Shown one piece after another: positions 35,335 through 45,984 of a stretch of 64,000 nucleotides of DNA. The stretch is taken from contig NC_088796.1 of NCBI RefSeq assembly GCF_011386835.1, forward strand, positions 27,607,011 through 27,671,010. Direction: 5' to 3'. How positions within the stretch are numbered: position 1 is the first letter of the stretch; each line of letters starts with the position of its first letter. The notes below the pieces were generated by a model. The model was given only the letters and a program-made list of their open reading frames with translations. It was not told the DNA's origin and did not search any database. Source of the stretch: Chrysemys picta bellii (Eukaryota; Chordata; Testudines; Emydidae). The position numbers and the translations under genes were made by a program.

Positions 35335-36074
35335 AGAACAGGAGTACTTGTGGCACCATAGAGACTAACAAATTTATTTGAGCATAAGCTTTCATGGGCT
35401 ACAGCCCACTTCATCAGATGCATAGAATGGAACATACAGTAAGAAGATATTTATACATACAGAGAACATGAAAAGGTGGAAGTACCCATACCAACTGTAA
35501 GAGGCTAATTAATTAAGAGAAGCTATTATCAGCAGGGGAGAAAAACTTTTGAAGTGATAATCAAGATGGCCCATTTTGGACAGTTGACTCAAAGGTGTGA
35601 GGATACTTTAACATGGGGAAATAGATTCAGTTAGTGAAACGACCAAGCAATTCCGAGTCTCTGTCCAAACCTAAGTTAATGGTATCTAGTTTGTATATTA
35701 ATTCAAGTTCAGCAGCTTCTTTTTGGAGTCTGTTTTTGAAGCTTTTCTGTTGCAAAATTGCCACGTTAACGTCTGTCACTGGAGAGGTTGAAGTGTTCTC
35801 CTACTGGTTTTTGAATGTTATGATTCCTGATGTCAGATTTGTGTCCGTTTATTCTTTTGCGTAGAGACTGTCCGGTTTGGCCAATGTACATGGCAGAGGG
35901 GCATTGCTGGCACATGATGGCATATATCACATTGGTAGATGTGCAGGTGAACGAGCCCCTGATGACGTGGCTGATGTGATTAGGTCCTATGATGGTGTCA
36001 CTTGAATAGATATGTGGACAGAGTTGGCAGCAGGGTTTGTTGCAAGGATAGGTTCCTGGGTTAGTGTTTTTTAG
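35335..36074 (-). mobile_element. Penelope-like element, 3' part with GIY-YIG endonuclease
   Basis: A 5'-truncated copy of about 740 bp with an exact 11-bp target-site duplication TGTGAATTAAA (35324-35334 and 36075-36085). The minus strand encodes the end of the Penelope-type ORF: a Cys/His cluster (PCNKPCCQLCPHI, then HISH) followed by a GIY-YIG nuclease with VIYAI, CQQCPSAMYIGQTGQ and the Arg/His-containing SLRKRINGHKSDIR. A small deletion after the GEHFNLSS block causes a stop at 35766-35768, and the remaining C-terminus (NRLQKEAAELELIYKL-like) continues in another frame, so the copy is dead. The 3' end GTACTCCTGTTCTTTT is the unit found as inverted dimers at 12,525 and 20,871. Confidence 0.9.
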
Positions 36075-36085
36075 TGTGAATTAAA

Positions 36086-37524
36086 GCACCCATGACCACA
36101 ATGTATCCTGTTGTAACGAAGAAGGATCTTTCATTTGTGTGGTTGTTCTGAGGGGCATGTATGAGCTGATCTGGAGACAATAGGGGATGCAGATCTGAGT
36201 TGTCTATTTGCTAAGAAATGAGTCATTGATCCAAAATATAGTCCCGCACTACCCGTTGCTGCTGTTCCTTAGAAAGGTCATGTCTGATGTACAGTTTGAG
36301 ACCCTCTCAGACAAGGGGTGATGGTAAGAAAAATTAATAAAAATAATGAATGACAGTATATTAAAAAAACCCTCTGAATTTGTCCTGGTAAAAGGAATCA
36401 AAATGAGTCTAAATTAGTGTGTGGCCCAGAAGAAGGTGTAATTAGCTCAAAGTCTTCAAAGGCAGAAAACAATACCCTTGTGGTCAATCATCCTGAAGAA
36501 GAAATATGCATGGGTCTGTGCTACACCTTCCTATGTTCTATAAACAAGCATGCTTTGGTTACATCCATTCTGTATGCATGCACTTTGATGCATGTGTACA
36601 GACACTTCCTGAGATGGCACCCTGTGTGCTGCATGCAGCTTATGTAAACTCATCCTTACCCAGCAAGGATTCACCCATCCTGTTAAGGGGCAAACCCAAA
36701 ATTTCAGGTGTGTGAAAATTGTTCAGAATGAAGCACGCATAAAGCCCAAAAAGCCACTTTGGTGTGAAAATTTGCACTTTTTACTTTCATGGGAATTTTG
36801 ATTAAACTGTTGGAGGTCTTGTTCCTTCATTTCTAACCAAGCCCAAAGCGTTATGGTTAGTGCAACACACACGGATGATCTCTTTGTGGTTCTAGTGCCC
36901 CTCTCTCTTAATAGTACTTTACACAGCACTTGGGCATTATATTGGGTTGTCTCACAAAACCTCTCAGAAGTATGTGGCTTTTATTGCTGTTTTAGAGAAG
37001 GGGAAACTAAGGTTCAGAGATGTGCCTGCTGTCACAGAGCAAATCCACACAAGATCTAGCGTTCTTGACTACAAATTCTATGCCCCGTCCACCAGATCAG
37101 GGGCTTTCATGCTTTTGTTTCATATAGACCATATACTTGTGAACAACCTTCCTACCCACTCACAATCCCATTAATACCCCTGTGGTAATTAGGCAATGGC
37201 TTACATTTATTAAGGAAAATTAATATTAGGAAAGTATTCAATGTATTGTAACTCTCTTAAAATGATAAATGTTTTGTTTTGAAAAAAAAATCAGTCTCCT
37301 GTTGCTCTTTATTTAATCTCTCCCTAACACTTGTGCTGTTCCTCTCATCCCCGCTGCTCCCCGGAACACGTTTCCCTGCTACTTACCCTCTTTTCTCTTA
37401 AACCTTCACATGCTGCCCACTTGCCTGATTCTTTTCCACCCGACTTCTCTGGAATTTCTTGTCCTGCTAGAGGCTCCTCATCGAGCTGGCAGCAATAACC
37501 CTGCTGGTAGATTTGACCCCTGAG
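36086..37524. other. Intergenic, mostly unassigned
   Basis: Contains one probable MIR-like fragment near 36,985-37,100 (minus). The part immediately after the Penelope insertion (36,086-36,330) reads like further Penelope ORF in places (plus strand TGGTTGTTCTGAGGGGCATG) and may be a second, older segment of the same family; I could not prove this. Confidence 0.45.
36985..37100 (-). mobile_element. MIR-like SINE fragment
   Basis: The plus strand reads GAAGGGGAAACTAAGGTTCA, then CCTGCTGTCACAGAGCAAAT and later TTCTATGCCCCGTCCACCAG, the antisense order of a MIR/CORE SINE. It is decayed. Confidence 0.55.
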
Positions 37525-37529
37525 GGCAG

Positions 37530-38721
37530 TGTGACGGGTTGGATCACAGAAACCCCCTTGGGAGCTGCCACCCGATGTGCAAAGACTACCCCTGCTTCTG
37601 TTTTCCCTGCCAGCTCAGGACTCCAGCACCCTGTCTTGCTGAGCCAGACACTCCTGTCTGGCTCCAGACACAGACCCAGGGTCTGAATCACTTGTCCCAA
37701 AGCTGCAAGTTTACCTGAAAACAGCTCGCAGTAGCGTGCTTGTCTTTAGCACTCAGATGCCCAACTCCCAATGGGGTCTAAACCCAGATAAATCCGTTTT
37801 ACCCTGCATAAAGTTTATGCAGGGCAAACTCATAAATTGTTCGCCCTCTATAACACTGATAGAGAGACATGCACAGTTGTTTGCTCCCCCAGGTATTAAT
37901 ACATACTCTGAGTGAATTACTAAATAGAAAGCGAATTTATTAAATACAGACAGTAGGATTTAAGTGGTTCAAAGTAGTAACAGACAGAACAAAGTAAGTC
38001 ACCAAGCAAAATAAAATAAAATGCGCAAATCTATGCCTAATCAAACTAAATACAGATAATCTCACCCTCAGAGATGTTTCAGTAAGTTTTTCTCAGACTG
38101 GACACCTTCCAGGCCTGGGCACAATTCTTTCCCCTGGTACAGCTCTTGTTGCAGCTCAGGTGGTAGCTAGGGGATTCTTCATGATGGCTTCTCTCCTTTC
38201 TCTGTTCTCTTCCCCCCCTTTATATATCTTTTGCATAAGGCGGGAACTCTTTGTCTCTCTGGGTTTCCACCCCCCCTCACTGGAAAAGCACCAGGTTAAA
38301 GATGGATTCCAGTTCAGGTGACATGATCACATGTCACTGCAAGACTTCATTACTCACTTGCCAGCACACACATATACAGGAAGACTCACAGGTAAATACA
38401 GCCATCTGCAGACAATGGGAGTCATCAAGATTCCAAACCATCATTAATGGTCCACACTTTACACAATTACAATAGGCCCTCAGAGTTACATTTTATATTT
38501 CTAGTTTTAGATACAAGAGTGGTACATTTATACAAATCAGATGATCACACTCAGTAGATTATAAACTTTGTAATGATACCTTACAAGAGACCTTTTGCGT
38601 GAGGCATATCCCAGTTACTTACATTCACTTATTACCGTATTTTCTCTAAAACTATCTCAGTTACATTATATTGACTTATTATCAAGTTTTTATAAAACCA
38701 TATAGACTGCACAACGTCACA
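37530..38721 (-). mobile_element. Solo LTR of a retrovirus-like element, 1,192 bp
   Basis: The termini TGTGACGG and CGTCACA (TG...CA rule) are flanked by the exact 5-bp repeat GGCAG (37525-37529 and 38722-38726). On the minus strand a TATA box (GATATATAAAG, near 38,218-38,229) is followed about 285 bp on by an AATAAA signal (near 37,938-37,944), giving a U3-R-U5 order that fixes the orientation. No internal gag or pol region lies beside it, so it is a solo LTR left by recombination between two LTRs. The family is one I associate with turtle genomes. Whether the parent was ERV or Gypsy type cannot be told from the LTR alone. Confidence 0.85.
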
Positions 38722-38814
38722 GGCAGTTCCTGTGTCTACCCTTCTTCCTTCTCTCTAGCAGCACACCCTACTGCAGGCAGCTAAGTTGGATCCTCCTTCT
38801 TTTTGCTTCTACAG

Positions 38815-38995
38815 TCAGGGCTGGCGCAACCCATTAGGCGACCTAGGCAGTCACCTAGGGTGCTACAAGTTTGGGGGGGGGGGGTGACCGCGGTGGTATT
38901 TCGGCGGTGGGACCTTCCGCCGCCTCTGTGGGAGGCAGCATTTTGGGGCGGGACCTTCCGCCACCTAGGGCAGCAGAACAGCTGGCGGTGCTCCT
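38815..38995. mobile_element. GC-rich hAT-like repeat, one end
   Basis: It starts CAGGGCTGGCGCAACCCATT, continues with GCGACCTAGG and a G run, then GC-rich blocks with two copies of GGGACCTTCCGCC. This resembles the ends of non-autonomous hAT elements common in turtles. The other terminus was not identified. Confidence 0.45.
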
Positions 38996-39394
38996 GTCTA
39001 CAATGTGTAGTCTCTGGCCTATCCTGGCTACCTGTACAGGCTGCTGAGAACAAGTGGAAGAAGAACCAGCGCCCTGTGTCCTGACAGCTCCTCATAGGCC
39101 AACAATGGTGAGCATACCACAGTAGGAGAACTGCTGCAGTGGACCACTATATCCCTCTAGGTGTGTGATTTCACTTTTCTTACTCTAAATTCTGAAATTT
39201 GTAACATCAGGTTGATAATATGGTATTTACCAAATTACCTGTCCTTACTGACAACTGTATATTTTCATATTTCATCCATAGCAAATGTCTTTGCCCCCAT
39301 TTTATAGAAGAGGACACCAACAGGCATCATTATAACCATGACTATAGAACTTTTACTTCCTGAACTATATCCACAAGCCCACCAGGCCTTCAAG

Positions 39395-39590
39395 CAAGAC
39401 ACTGGATCTCTTTATGTCTAAATTTCCACACCTATAAAGTGTAGGGTAATGAGGAGGAGGATTATTCTTATGTTAATTTAACATTTATATTTCAGTAGCA
39501 CCCAGAGGCCCCAGTGAAGATCGAGATCCTATTGTGCTGGGCATTGTACATCTATATAGTGAGAGACAGTCCCAGTTTATGTTGTATGGA
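39395..39590 (+). mobile_element. MIR-like tail joined to L2/L3-like fragment
   Basis: TTTCCACACCTATAAAGTGT is a decayed MIR 3' motif (CATCTGTAAAATGG-like). It is followed by CAGTAGCACCCAGAGGCCCC and GTGCTGGGCATTGTACA, a widespread amniote repeat that recurs near 42,800. Confidence 0.45.
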
Positions 39591-39707
39591 TGAGATCCAC
39601 AAAATATGCAGGAATAAAATCTCCAGAACTGCATGTTAGTAGATCACATCATTTAATCTCATTTTATAGTTGACTAACCTGAGACATAGAGATGGTGATT
39701 TCATGGT

Positions 39708-39890
39708 GGCATTGTGCTTTAGTGGCATAGACACAAACCTCAAATTTAATTTAGGAGCTCTGTGTTCCTATTAGGTTCTGACACTGACTTGCTCTGTGGC
39801 TTTGGACATGACATTTAACTTTCACCAGCAGGAAAAATGGAACAGAGGCACATGGTGAGATATAACTAAATAAAGTTTGTAAAGTATTAT
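39708..39890 (+). mobile_element. MIR SINE, nearly full length
   Basis: It has a tRNA-like head (TTGTGCTTTAGTGGCATAG), a B-box remnant (GTTCCTATTAGGTTCTGA), then CTTGCTCTGTGGCTTTGGAC and ACATTTAACTTTC, the CORE block, and a decayed 3' end. Order and spacing fit MIR. Confidence 0.65.
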
Positions 39891-40289
39891 TATGACCAGT
39901 CAGTGGCACGATGTGATTCCTGCTTCTCTGTCTGTGCTTATTCCTCTAGAATTACTGTTTTCTAACTTTTTTCCCCTTTAAAAATCTTCCTCCTGCAGAT
40001 TTTTGTTTTTTTTAAGCAGAAGTGGCTTTTATACTTTTTTCAAACCTCTAGACAGTGAAAAATGTTTGATATAAAAAGTTGTCCCCCAAAATTGCAGCAT
40101 CATAAAATGACTACAATTTCAGATATTTGAGAATAGGCAGATTTTGTCAATTCTCTCCAGCTAGCAGTCTGAAAGATAAGACGGCATTGTATAAGAATAC
40201 ATTGATGTTGCTTTTACAGGCTGGACTGTTTATGAAATGGGAGCTTGGTTTTCCTAATAAACCAAAGTTACAAGATTATCCCTTTATAA

Positions 40290-40623
40290 CAGGGGTCGGC
40301 AACGTTCGGCACGCGGCTTGCCAGGGTAAGCACCCTGGCGGGCCAGGCCAGTTTATTTACCTGCTGACGCGGCAGGTTCGGCCGATCGCAGCCCCCACTG
40401 GCCGCGGTTCGCCGTCCCGGGCCAATGGGGGCAGCGAGAAGCTGTGGCCAGCACATCGCTCGCCCGCGCCGCTTCTCGCCGCCCCCATTGGCCCGGGACA
40501 GCGAACCGCGGCCAGTGTGGCCCGCTATCGGCCGAACCTGCTGCGTCAGCAGGTAAATAAACTGGCCCGGCCCGCCAGGGTGCTTACCTTGGCGAGACGC
40601 GTGCCGAACGTTGCCAACCCCTG
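40290..40623. mobile_element. Nearly perfect palindromic MITE, 334 bp
   Basis: The element is an inverted repeat of almost its whole length, GC- and CpG-rich, beginning CAGGGGTCGGCAACGTTCGG and ending with the complement. TTATAA flanks both sides (40284-40289, 40624-40629). The ends match hAT-type non-autonomous elements that I associate with turtles. Because both strands read almost alike, long open frames on both strands give nearly the same peptide (TGVGNVRHA, GGPGQFIYLL); this is a symmetry artefact, not a gene. Confidence 0.88.
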
Positions 40624-41315
40624 TTATAATGGAAGCTGAAAGCATTAGGCAAATATGGAGCAAATTCAGCTATACACATCTGAATATAAAAGTTGTATTA
40701 GGCTTACATGACTGTTTATGCATGGGATAAAGGGAATGCCTTATACACCTAAGCTCGTATCTGGGATTCCTAGCCCGTAGAATTTTCCAGCAATTAACAC
40801 ACTCTAGAGTGTACTCCAGTAAATAATCTAAGGATAGCTTTCTTGTTGCTAACTTGGACTAAAGGTAATTACAAAGTTTTGGGTAGACTTATTTACGGCG
40901 TTAATAGCCAGTGAATTCCTCACAAAATGCTGGCAAGAAACCTCCCTTTCCCTCCTTTCTCATATTCTGAATCTGAGTTGACAGAGTTTATGTTTCTAAA
41001 AAGGTTGCTTCTTCCTGAGTTCTGTTACCTCCCATCATCCAACACTATATAAAACTGATTTGCTAGAATTGGAGATCTTTTTTTTTCTTTAGGGCACCTT
41101 TGAAAAAAAAGGGACAATCACCATGTGAGGATTTTTCTATAAAAATACCACAGTTTGTTTTCCTTACAATCTGGTTTGTGAAAGAATGTTCCTTTAAGAG
41201 TTACTATAGCAATGCAAGCTGCTATTGAGTCTGTAAACATTAATGATGTCTAAGAAGCTGACACCCTGCAAAAACATTTCACTCATTCTGCATACGGCTT
41301 CCAACAACACTGCTA

Positions 41316-41405
41316 TAATATGCAACTCATACTGAGAACAGCAGGATTCAGAGTTTTTTTTAGAAAATAGCATACTACATAGCAAAACTAAAGTGAAAGG
41401 AAAAT
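41316..41405 (+). repeat. Direct repeat, copy A (about 90-100 bp)
   Basis: It shares ATATGCAACTC, ACTGAGAACAGCAGG, CAGAGTTTTTTTT and AAGTGAAAGGAAAAT in order with copy B at 41941-42043. The family is unknown. Confidence 0.75.
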
Positions 41406-41940
41406 CATATAGTCTAATTTTGCAACAAACCAAAGTTCCTATTTCAGCATATTCTGCTGCCACTTTCTTATATTCTGCAAGGTCCTGTCAGGCGACTTTT
41501 AAAGGAGTATGTGCCTGCCAAGTCCAAAATAACTCTACGTCTCCCTGGAACCAAACTTTCTTTCTTTCTTTTTTCCTTTTTTTGCTTTTCTTTTGCAAAT
41601 CCAGTAACAATACACTCTAGGTTGTGTGTGACCATGGATATCATTTATGGTGTAGGAAGCACACAAACAAACCAACTGCCAACCCAACCAACTGTTCACA
41701 TGATACTTTGGAAGGGCAAAACCATCTTAATTCCAAAACTGGGAGTTTTAAAATAGAAAAGGAAAATCACAGGCTAATGTCTCAGCCAGACATTTTTTTA
41801 TGATTTGTTTCTACAAATAAAGCATGCAGTATTCATTTAAGTGCCTTCAGTGGCAATTTATGAGGAAGGCTTCATAAATGTGACGGATTGTTTAATGGGT
41901 TAACTCTTTTCCAATAACATTGATAGCCTTCATCAGTCAC

Positions 41941-42043
41941 AAAATATGCAACTCCTACTGAGAACAGCAGGCGTCAGAGTTTTTTTTTGTTTTTTTTTAA
42001 ATAGTCTATATACTAGATAGCAAAGCTGAAGTGAAAGGAAAAT
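41941..42043 (+). repeat. Direct repeat, copy B (about 100 bp)
   Basis: Copy of 41316-41405 in the same orientation, about 625 bp downstream, with a longer T run and a few substitutions. The two could be a local duplication or the terminal repeats of an unrecognised element. Confidence 0.75.
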
Positions 42044-42799
42044 AGTCCCAGAGCCATAGGACTATTTAATTTTTTCTTTCTTTCTGGTAGTATGCAAGAG
42101 TGGGGATAATTTTTGCACTTAAAGTTTATCGATTGCAAGCCAAGGTGGATTTAAAAGGTAATGTAATCCAATGGGTAGGACACAAGTCTGGGACTCAGGA
42201 AACCTTGTTTCCATTCTGAACTGTATTAATCGCATGGGCAGATTCTATTTCCCCACTGAAGCTCCTGTAGGCCACTCTGGCAGCACATAAGGGCCATTAA
42301 TGCTCTGCACCAGGGTAAGGGAGAAGTACCCTGGTGCAGGCGCAGTGTAGGGCTGCCATAAGTGTAGGGCCTTGCTGAGGGTGGGAAGGGGCAGGCCTTT
42401 AGCATGTGTCCAGGGGTTGTTGTAACGTATGACGGGGACCATTTCAGCCCTCAGTGCATCCCAGAATCTGGAGAAGGCAAAGCTGGTGGCATACATCAAC
42501 ATTTCCTGTGAAAATTGGATTGAAATTCTGAAAATTTTGGAGGGGAGGAGGCGTCATTTCCCCCACATCCATTTCTCTCCCTTTTGTCCCTTTCCTAGCT
42601 TTTTTCAGAGACAAAATGCAAAACCAAAACATTTAAATACCAAAAGTATAAAATCTGAAACATTTGGAAAGAAATAACCTTTTTAAAGGGCATTTTCCCA
42701 TTGAAAGCTCAACTTATTTATATTATGGTCGCACCTAGAGGTATCCTATCTGATCTCACTGGGATATCGCTAAGTGTCACCATAACATGGTACTGTACA

Positions 42800-42935
42800 A
42801 TACATCGTAAGAGAGAGTTCCAGCTCCAAAGAGTTTATAATCTTATAGACAAAGAAGGGAAACAGAGATGTACCAAAGGTCACACTAGGTAGACCTGAGG
42901 TAGAATCCATGTCTCTTTAACACCAGCACAGGGTT
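42800..42935 (+). mobile_element. Ancient SINE or L2/L3-like fragment
   Basis: Carries CAATACATCGTAAGAGAGAG, AAAGAGTTTATAATCTTATA, GGGAAACAGAGATG and AAGGTCACACTAGGTAG, in the order of a widespread amniote repeat also glimpsed at 39,480-39,590. Confidence 0.5.
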
Positions 42936-44045
42936 CCTGCTCCATCGCCTGGGCCACATTGCTTCTCAAGACCGGTGTTTGGCATTTACAATGTATAACT
43001 TTCCAGGGGAAGTTTACAATGGTATAGAATTCCTCCATAATTTGCTATTGTGTCTGTGGATCCATAGGAATCTAATGTGGAATGTACATGTGTGGATCAC
43101 AGAAATTTAAGAAGTCCTCTAGGCACACAGGACTGGCTGATGTCATTAGTGTCCACGATGGTCCTTTGCCAAAGATCTTCAGGGCTCTGTTGACTGACTG
43201 AGATGGAAAAGATATGTCTCAAATCCCCATCAGCTGCTCACATATGTTCATGGGGGCCTCAGAAGTGAGCCTGTGAAGTTAAGGGAGGTGCTCTGTGGCT
43301 TACAGACTTGTCTTGTTCTGTACATCCCCAGCATGGTCAGGTGCTGTACTGCAGCTTCTGTCTGATGCCATCCTCCTGTCTCCCCAACTCCCGCACAATT
43401 CTCCCTCCTCCCCACAAACATCAGTGCATGCACACCCAATACTTTTCACTTCCTCTCTCCTGACCATTTAGAGTGCTCAGTTGTCAGATAACTTGCATTC
43501 TGCTAAACACCAGATTTGAAAAGGCTCCTGGGCACCCAACTTTCACTTGAGTCTCTAGATAGGCACTTAAATGGCTACTAGCACCTTCCGAAGCTTTTAA
43601 AATATTGGTCTTAACTTCTGAGTGTCTCAATATCTCCATCTGCAAAACAGTAATTGTATTTGCTCTTCTTCATAAAGTGCCATAGGAGATGTGGCTGAAG
43701 TGTGTTGTGTATGTGCTAAGTATTGGCATTATTATTGTTTTAATTTTGTTTTTTCCATTGACAGCTGGTGTCTGTTGGGTGTGGGATAAGCTATGGGATG
43801 GGAATAATTCAATATGACTTTCATACCAAAAAGCGGCTAGAGCAAAGAACAGTCTATTACTACAACAACTGCTACAATCTGGGGAATCTGTGCATCTTCT
43901 ATACTTCAGGAAAAGTGTACTGGTTGCTATCAAAAAGCTAAAAACCCACAATTTTACACAGTTAGAAACAATTTGCCTAATCATTTTAGTGTAGATTTTA
44001 AATGTGGGCAAAGGAATATTTTGGAGTAGAATAGAGGGACTAGAT

Positions 44046-44355
44046 CGGGGGTGGGTAAACTCAGGCAAATGGGCGAGATCTGGCCCACCAGTCGTTTTAA
44101 GCCGGCCCTCGAGCTCCCACTTGGGAGCAGGGCCTAGCACTTGGTCTCCTCCAGCGCTCCGGCGCCCCAGCCAGGGAGCAGGGTCAGGGGCCACTCCACA
44201 CAGCTCCTGGAAGCTGCGGCATGGCCCCCCTCCGGCTCCTACTCACTCCAATGGCCCCCTCCGGCGCTCCAATGGAGAAGGGATATGCCGCTGCTTCCGG
44301 GAGCCGCTTGAAGTAAGCGCCACCCGGAGCCTGCACCCCTGAGCCTCTCCCCATG
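44046..44355. mobile_element. hAT-like GC-rich repeat, one end
   Basis: It begins CGGGGGTGGGTAAACTCAGG (a decayed CAGGGGTGGGCAAACT terminus) and continues CTGGCCCACCAGTCGTTTTA, GCCGGCCCTCGAGCTCCCAC and CTTCCGGGAGCCGCTTGAAG, blocks of a turtle hAT family. The right terminus is missing; the element abuts the LINE relic at 44,356. Confidence 0.65.
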
Positions 44356-45980
44356 CTCCATCGACAAAACTAAGCGGATGATCTGCAAAACAAGGAAAAT
44401 TGAAAAAGATGTAAACTTCCATCTATACAACTAACAGATAAATATAGTGAAAAATGACAACTTCTTAGATGTGACATGTGATAATAAGCTCACATGGAGG
44501 GACTATATGGAAAATATTAAAGATAGATGCAAAGGTAGAATTAACTTACTTAAAAGTATCTCTGCAGCATGCTGGGGAGTGGATACGAAAATGGTGGTTA
44601 TGCTCTACAGAGTGCTAATTAGACCAATTACTGAATATGGATGCCAGGCTTTTCGGTCAACAGGGAACACAAATCTGAGAAAACTAGACTATATCTAAGC
44701 ACAAGTACTGCATATCGCATGGGATGCCTTCATTACTACTCCTCTGCCTGTACTGCATATGGCAGCTGGTGAAATTTCTACCACTTAGAATGAAGCTCCT
44801 AGATGTAACCTTTTGGGGCAAATACCAGGTAATAGCAAAGATGGATAAAGTATCTTAATGAAAAGAAAGGATTAGATGAGACCCACATCTATAGGTATCA
44901 GAAAATACTCTGTCACTGGGAAACCATTTTTCTAGGATAGATATAGAATTAAATAATGAAATAAATAAAAGGAGAAGAATGCTAAATATACAAGATATAG
45001 CAAATCAGTAAATTGGTGATAAGTGGGGACATGACTGCCAAATATATATAAATGGCTCTAAAGAGGAAGGAACAGGAAGAGTGGCAACAGCTTTCTGCAT
45101 GCCGTCACTCGGACTCAAGAAAGCCATAAACTCAACTAACTTTATATCAGTCTTTACAGATGAGCTAACAGAGATTGTGCTATCACTAAATTGGGCTTTA
45201 GATGTGCGGCCAGCTGCCGTGGCCATCCTGTTTAATTCCTTATCAGGGCTGCAGGAAAATTTCAGTGGTAAGTCTGACAACAGAAATTATATTCTTAATG
45301 AAATATCACTGCTAACAACCAAAGTGGCGCAATTGGATATAACAATAGTAATGGCATGGGTCCCAGCGCATGTAGGGATAGCAGCCAATGAATTGGCAGA
45401 CAAACAGGGGAAAAGTGCTATTAATCATGAACAAGTTGACCTAGGGATCCCCTTAAGCAAACTAGAATTTAAACACCTTATCAAAAATGAACTAAGGAAA
45501 GAAGGCCAAGAACTGTGGCAAACGAATGAAGGGGAAAAAAATCCTAGAAGTATGCCCAACAGTTGAAAATGTTGATATAATCCAAGGCCCTGAGAGATAG
45601 AGCAAAGTGGCTCTATTTAAAATTCTAACAGCATTGTGGATTAAATAGTAATTTGTATCTAATTAGCAAGCATAAAGATGTACTATGCGTGGCCTGTAAG
45701 GAAATGACAGATAATATCCTTTAGGATTGTAAAAACTGTACCTGTGAAAGAAGGTGTTTATATAGAAAACTCAGAAGTAATAATTTTTTCCTTGCAACAC
45801 CTATCGAGAATACAAGGAACATGGGGCCCAATAAAAAAACCCTTCTGCAATTCTTTAAGAATACTGGAAAAGGTGCAAGGTTCTACATCATGAACAAGAT
45901 ACGAAGTACAGTGCATGGCAGTCATAGATTGCTACGGCACAAATCCCAAGAAGAAGAAGTAGAAGAAGAAGAAGAAGAAA
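44356..45980 (+). mobile_element. RNase H-bearing non-LTR retrotransposon relic
   Basis: The 3' half of an I/Ingi-type LINE ORF2. From 44,356 it encodes the end of the reverse transcriptase (KTKRMI, then FLDVTCDNKLTWRDYMENI and LYRVLIRPITEYGCQAF), then, from about 45,042, an RNase H domain: YINGSKEEGTGRV, FTDELTEIVLSLNWAL, LFNSLSGLQ and VPAHVGIAANELADKQGK, and finally a Cys-rich tail (LCVACKEM). Two of the expected catalytic Asp are Asn here (45051-45053 and 45234-45236), while the Glu and the last Asp remain. There are several stops. A GAA-rich run at about 45,949-45,980 may be the 3' microsatellite tail. The insert is not functional. The clade (Vingi, Ingi or I) is my best guess. Confidence 0.8.
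45949..45980. repeat. (GAA)n-rich repeat
   Basis: Imperfect GAA/GTA repeat. It could be the tail of the LINE relic immediately upstream or an independent microsatellite. Confidence 0.85.
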
Positions 45981-45984
45981 GGAT

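Larger units (their letters stand above)
40633..44045. other. Intergenic, mostly unassigned
   Basis: Contains a duplicated segment (41316-41405 and 41941-42043), an ancient repeat fragment at 42,800-42,935 and a possible MIR tail near 43,625. No gene found; the 174-codon frame at 43,670-44,194 crosses the edge of a repeat and has no recognisable domain. Confidence 0.55.

Noticed and set aside
40127..40663. Long open frames on both strands (170 and 131 codons)
   Set aside because: They lie on a palindromic MITE and read nearly the same peptide on both strands, an effect of the inverted repeat rather than coding selection.
43670..44194. 174-codon minus-strand open frame
   Set aside because: It crosses from AT-rich intergenic DNA into a hAT-like repeat and has no recognisable domain or splice signals.
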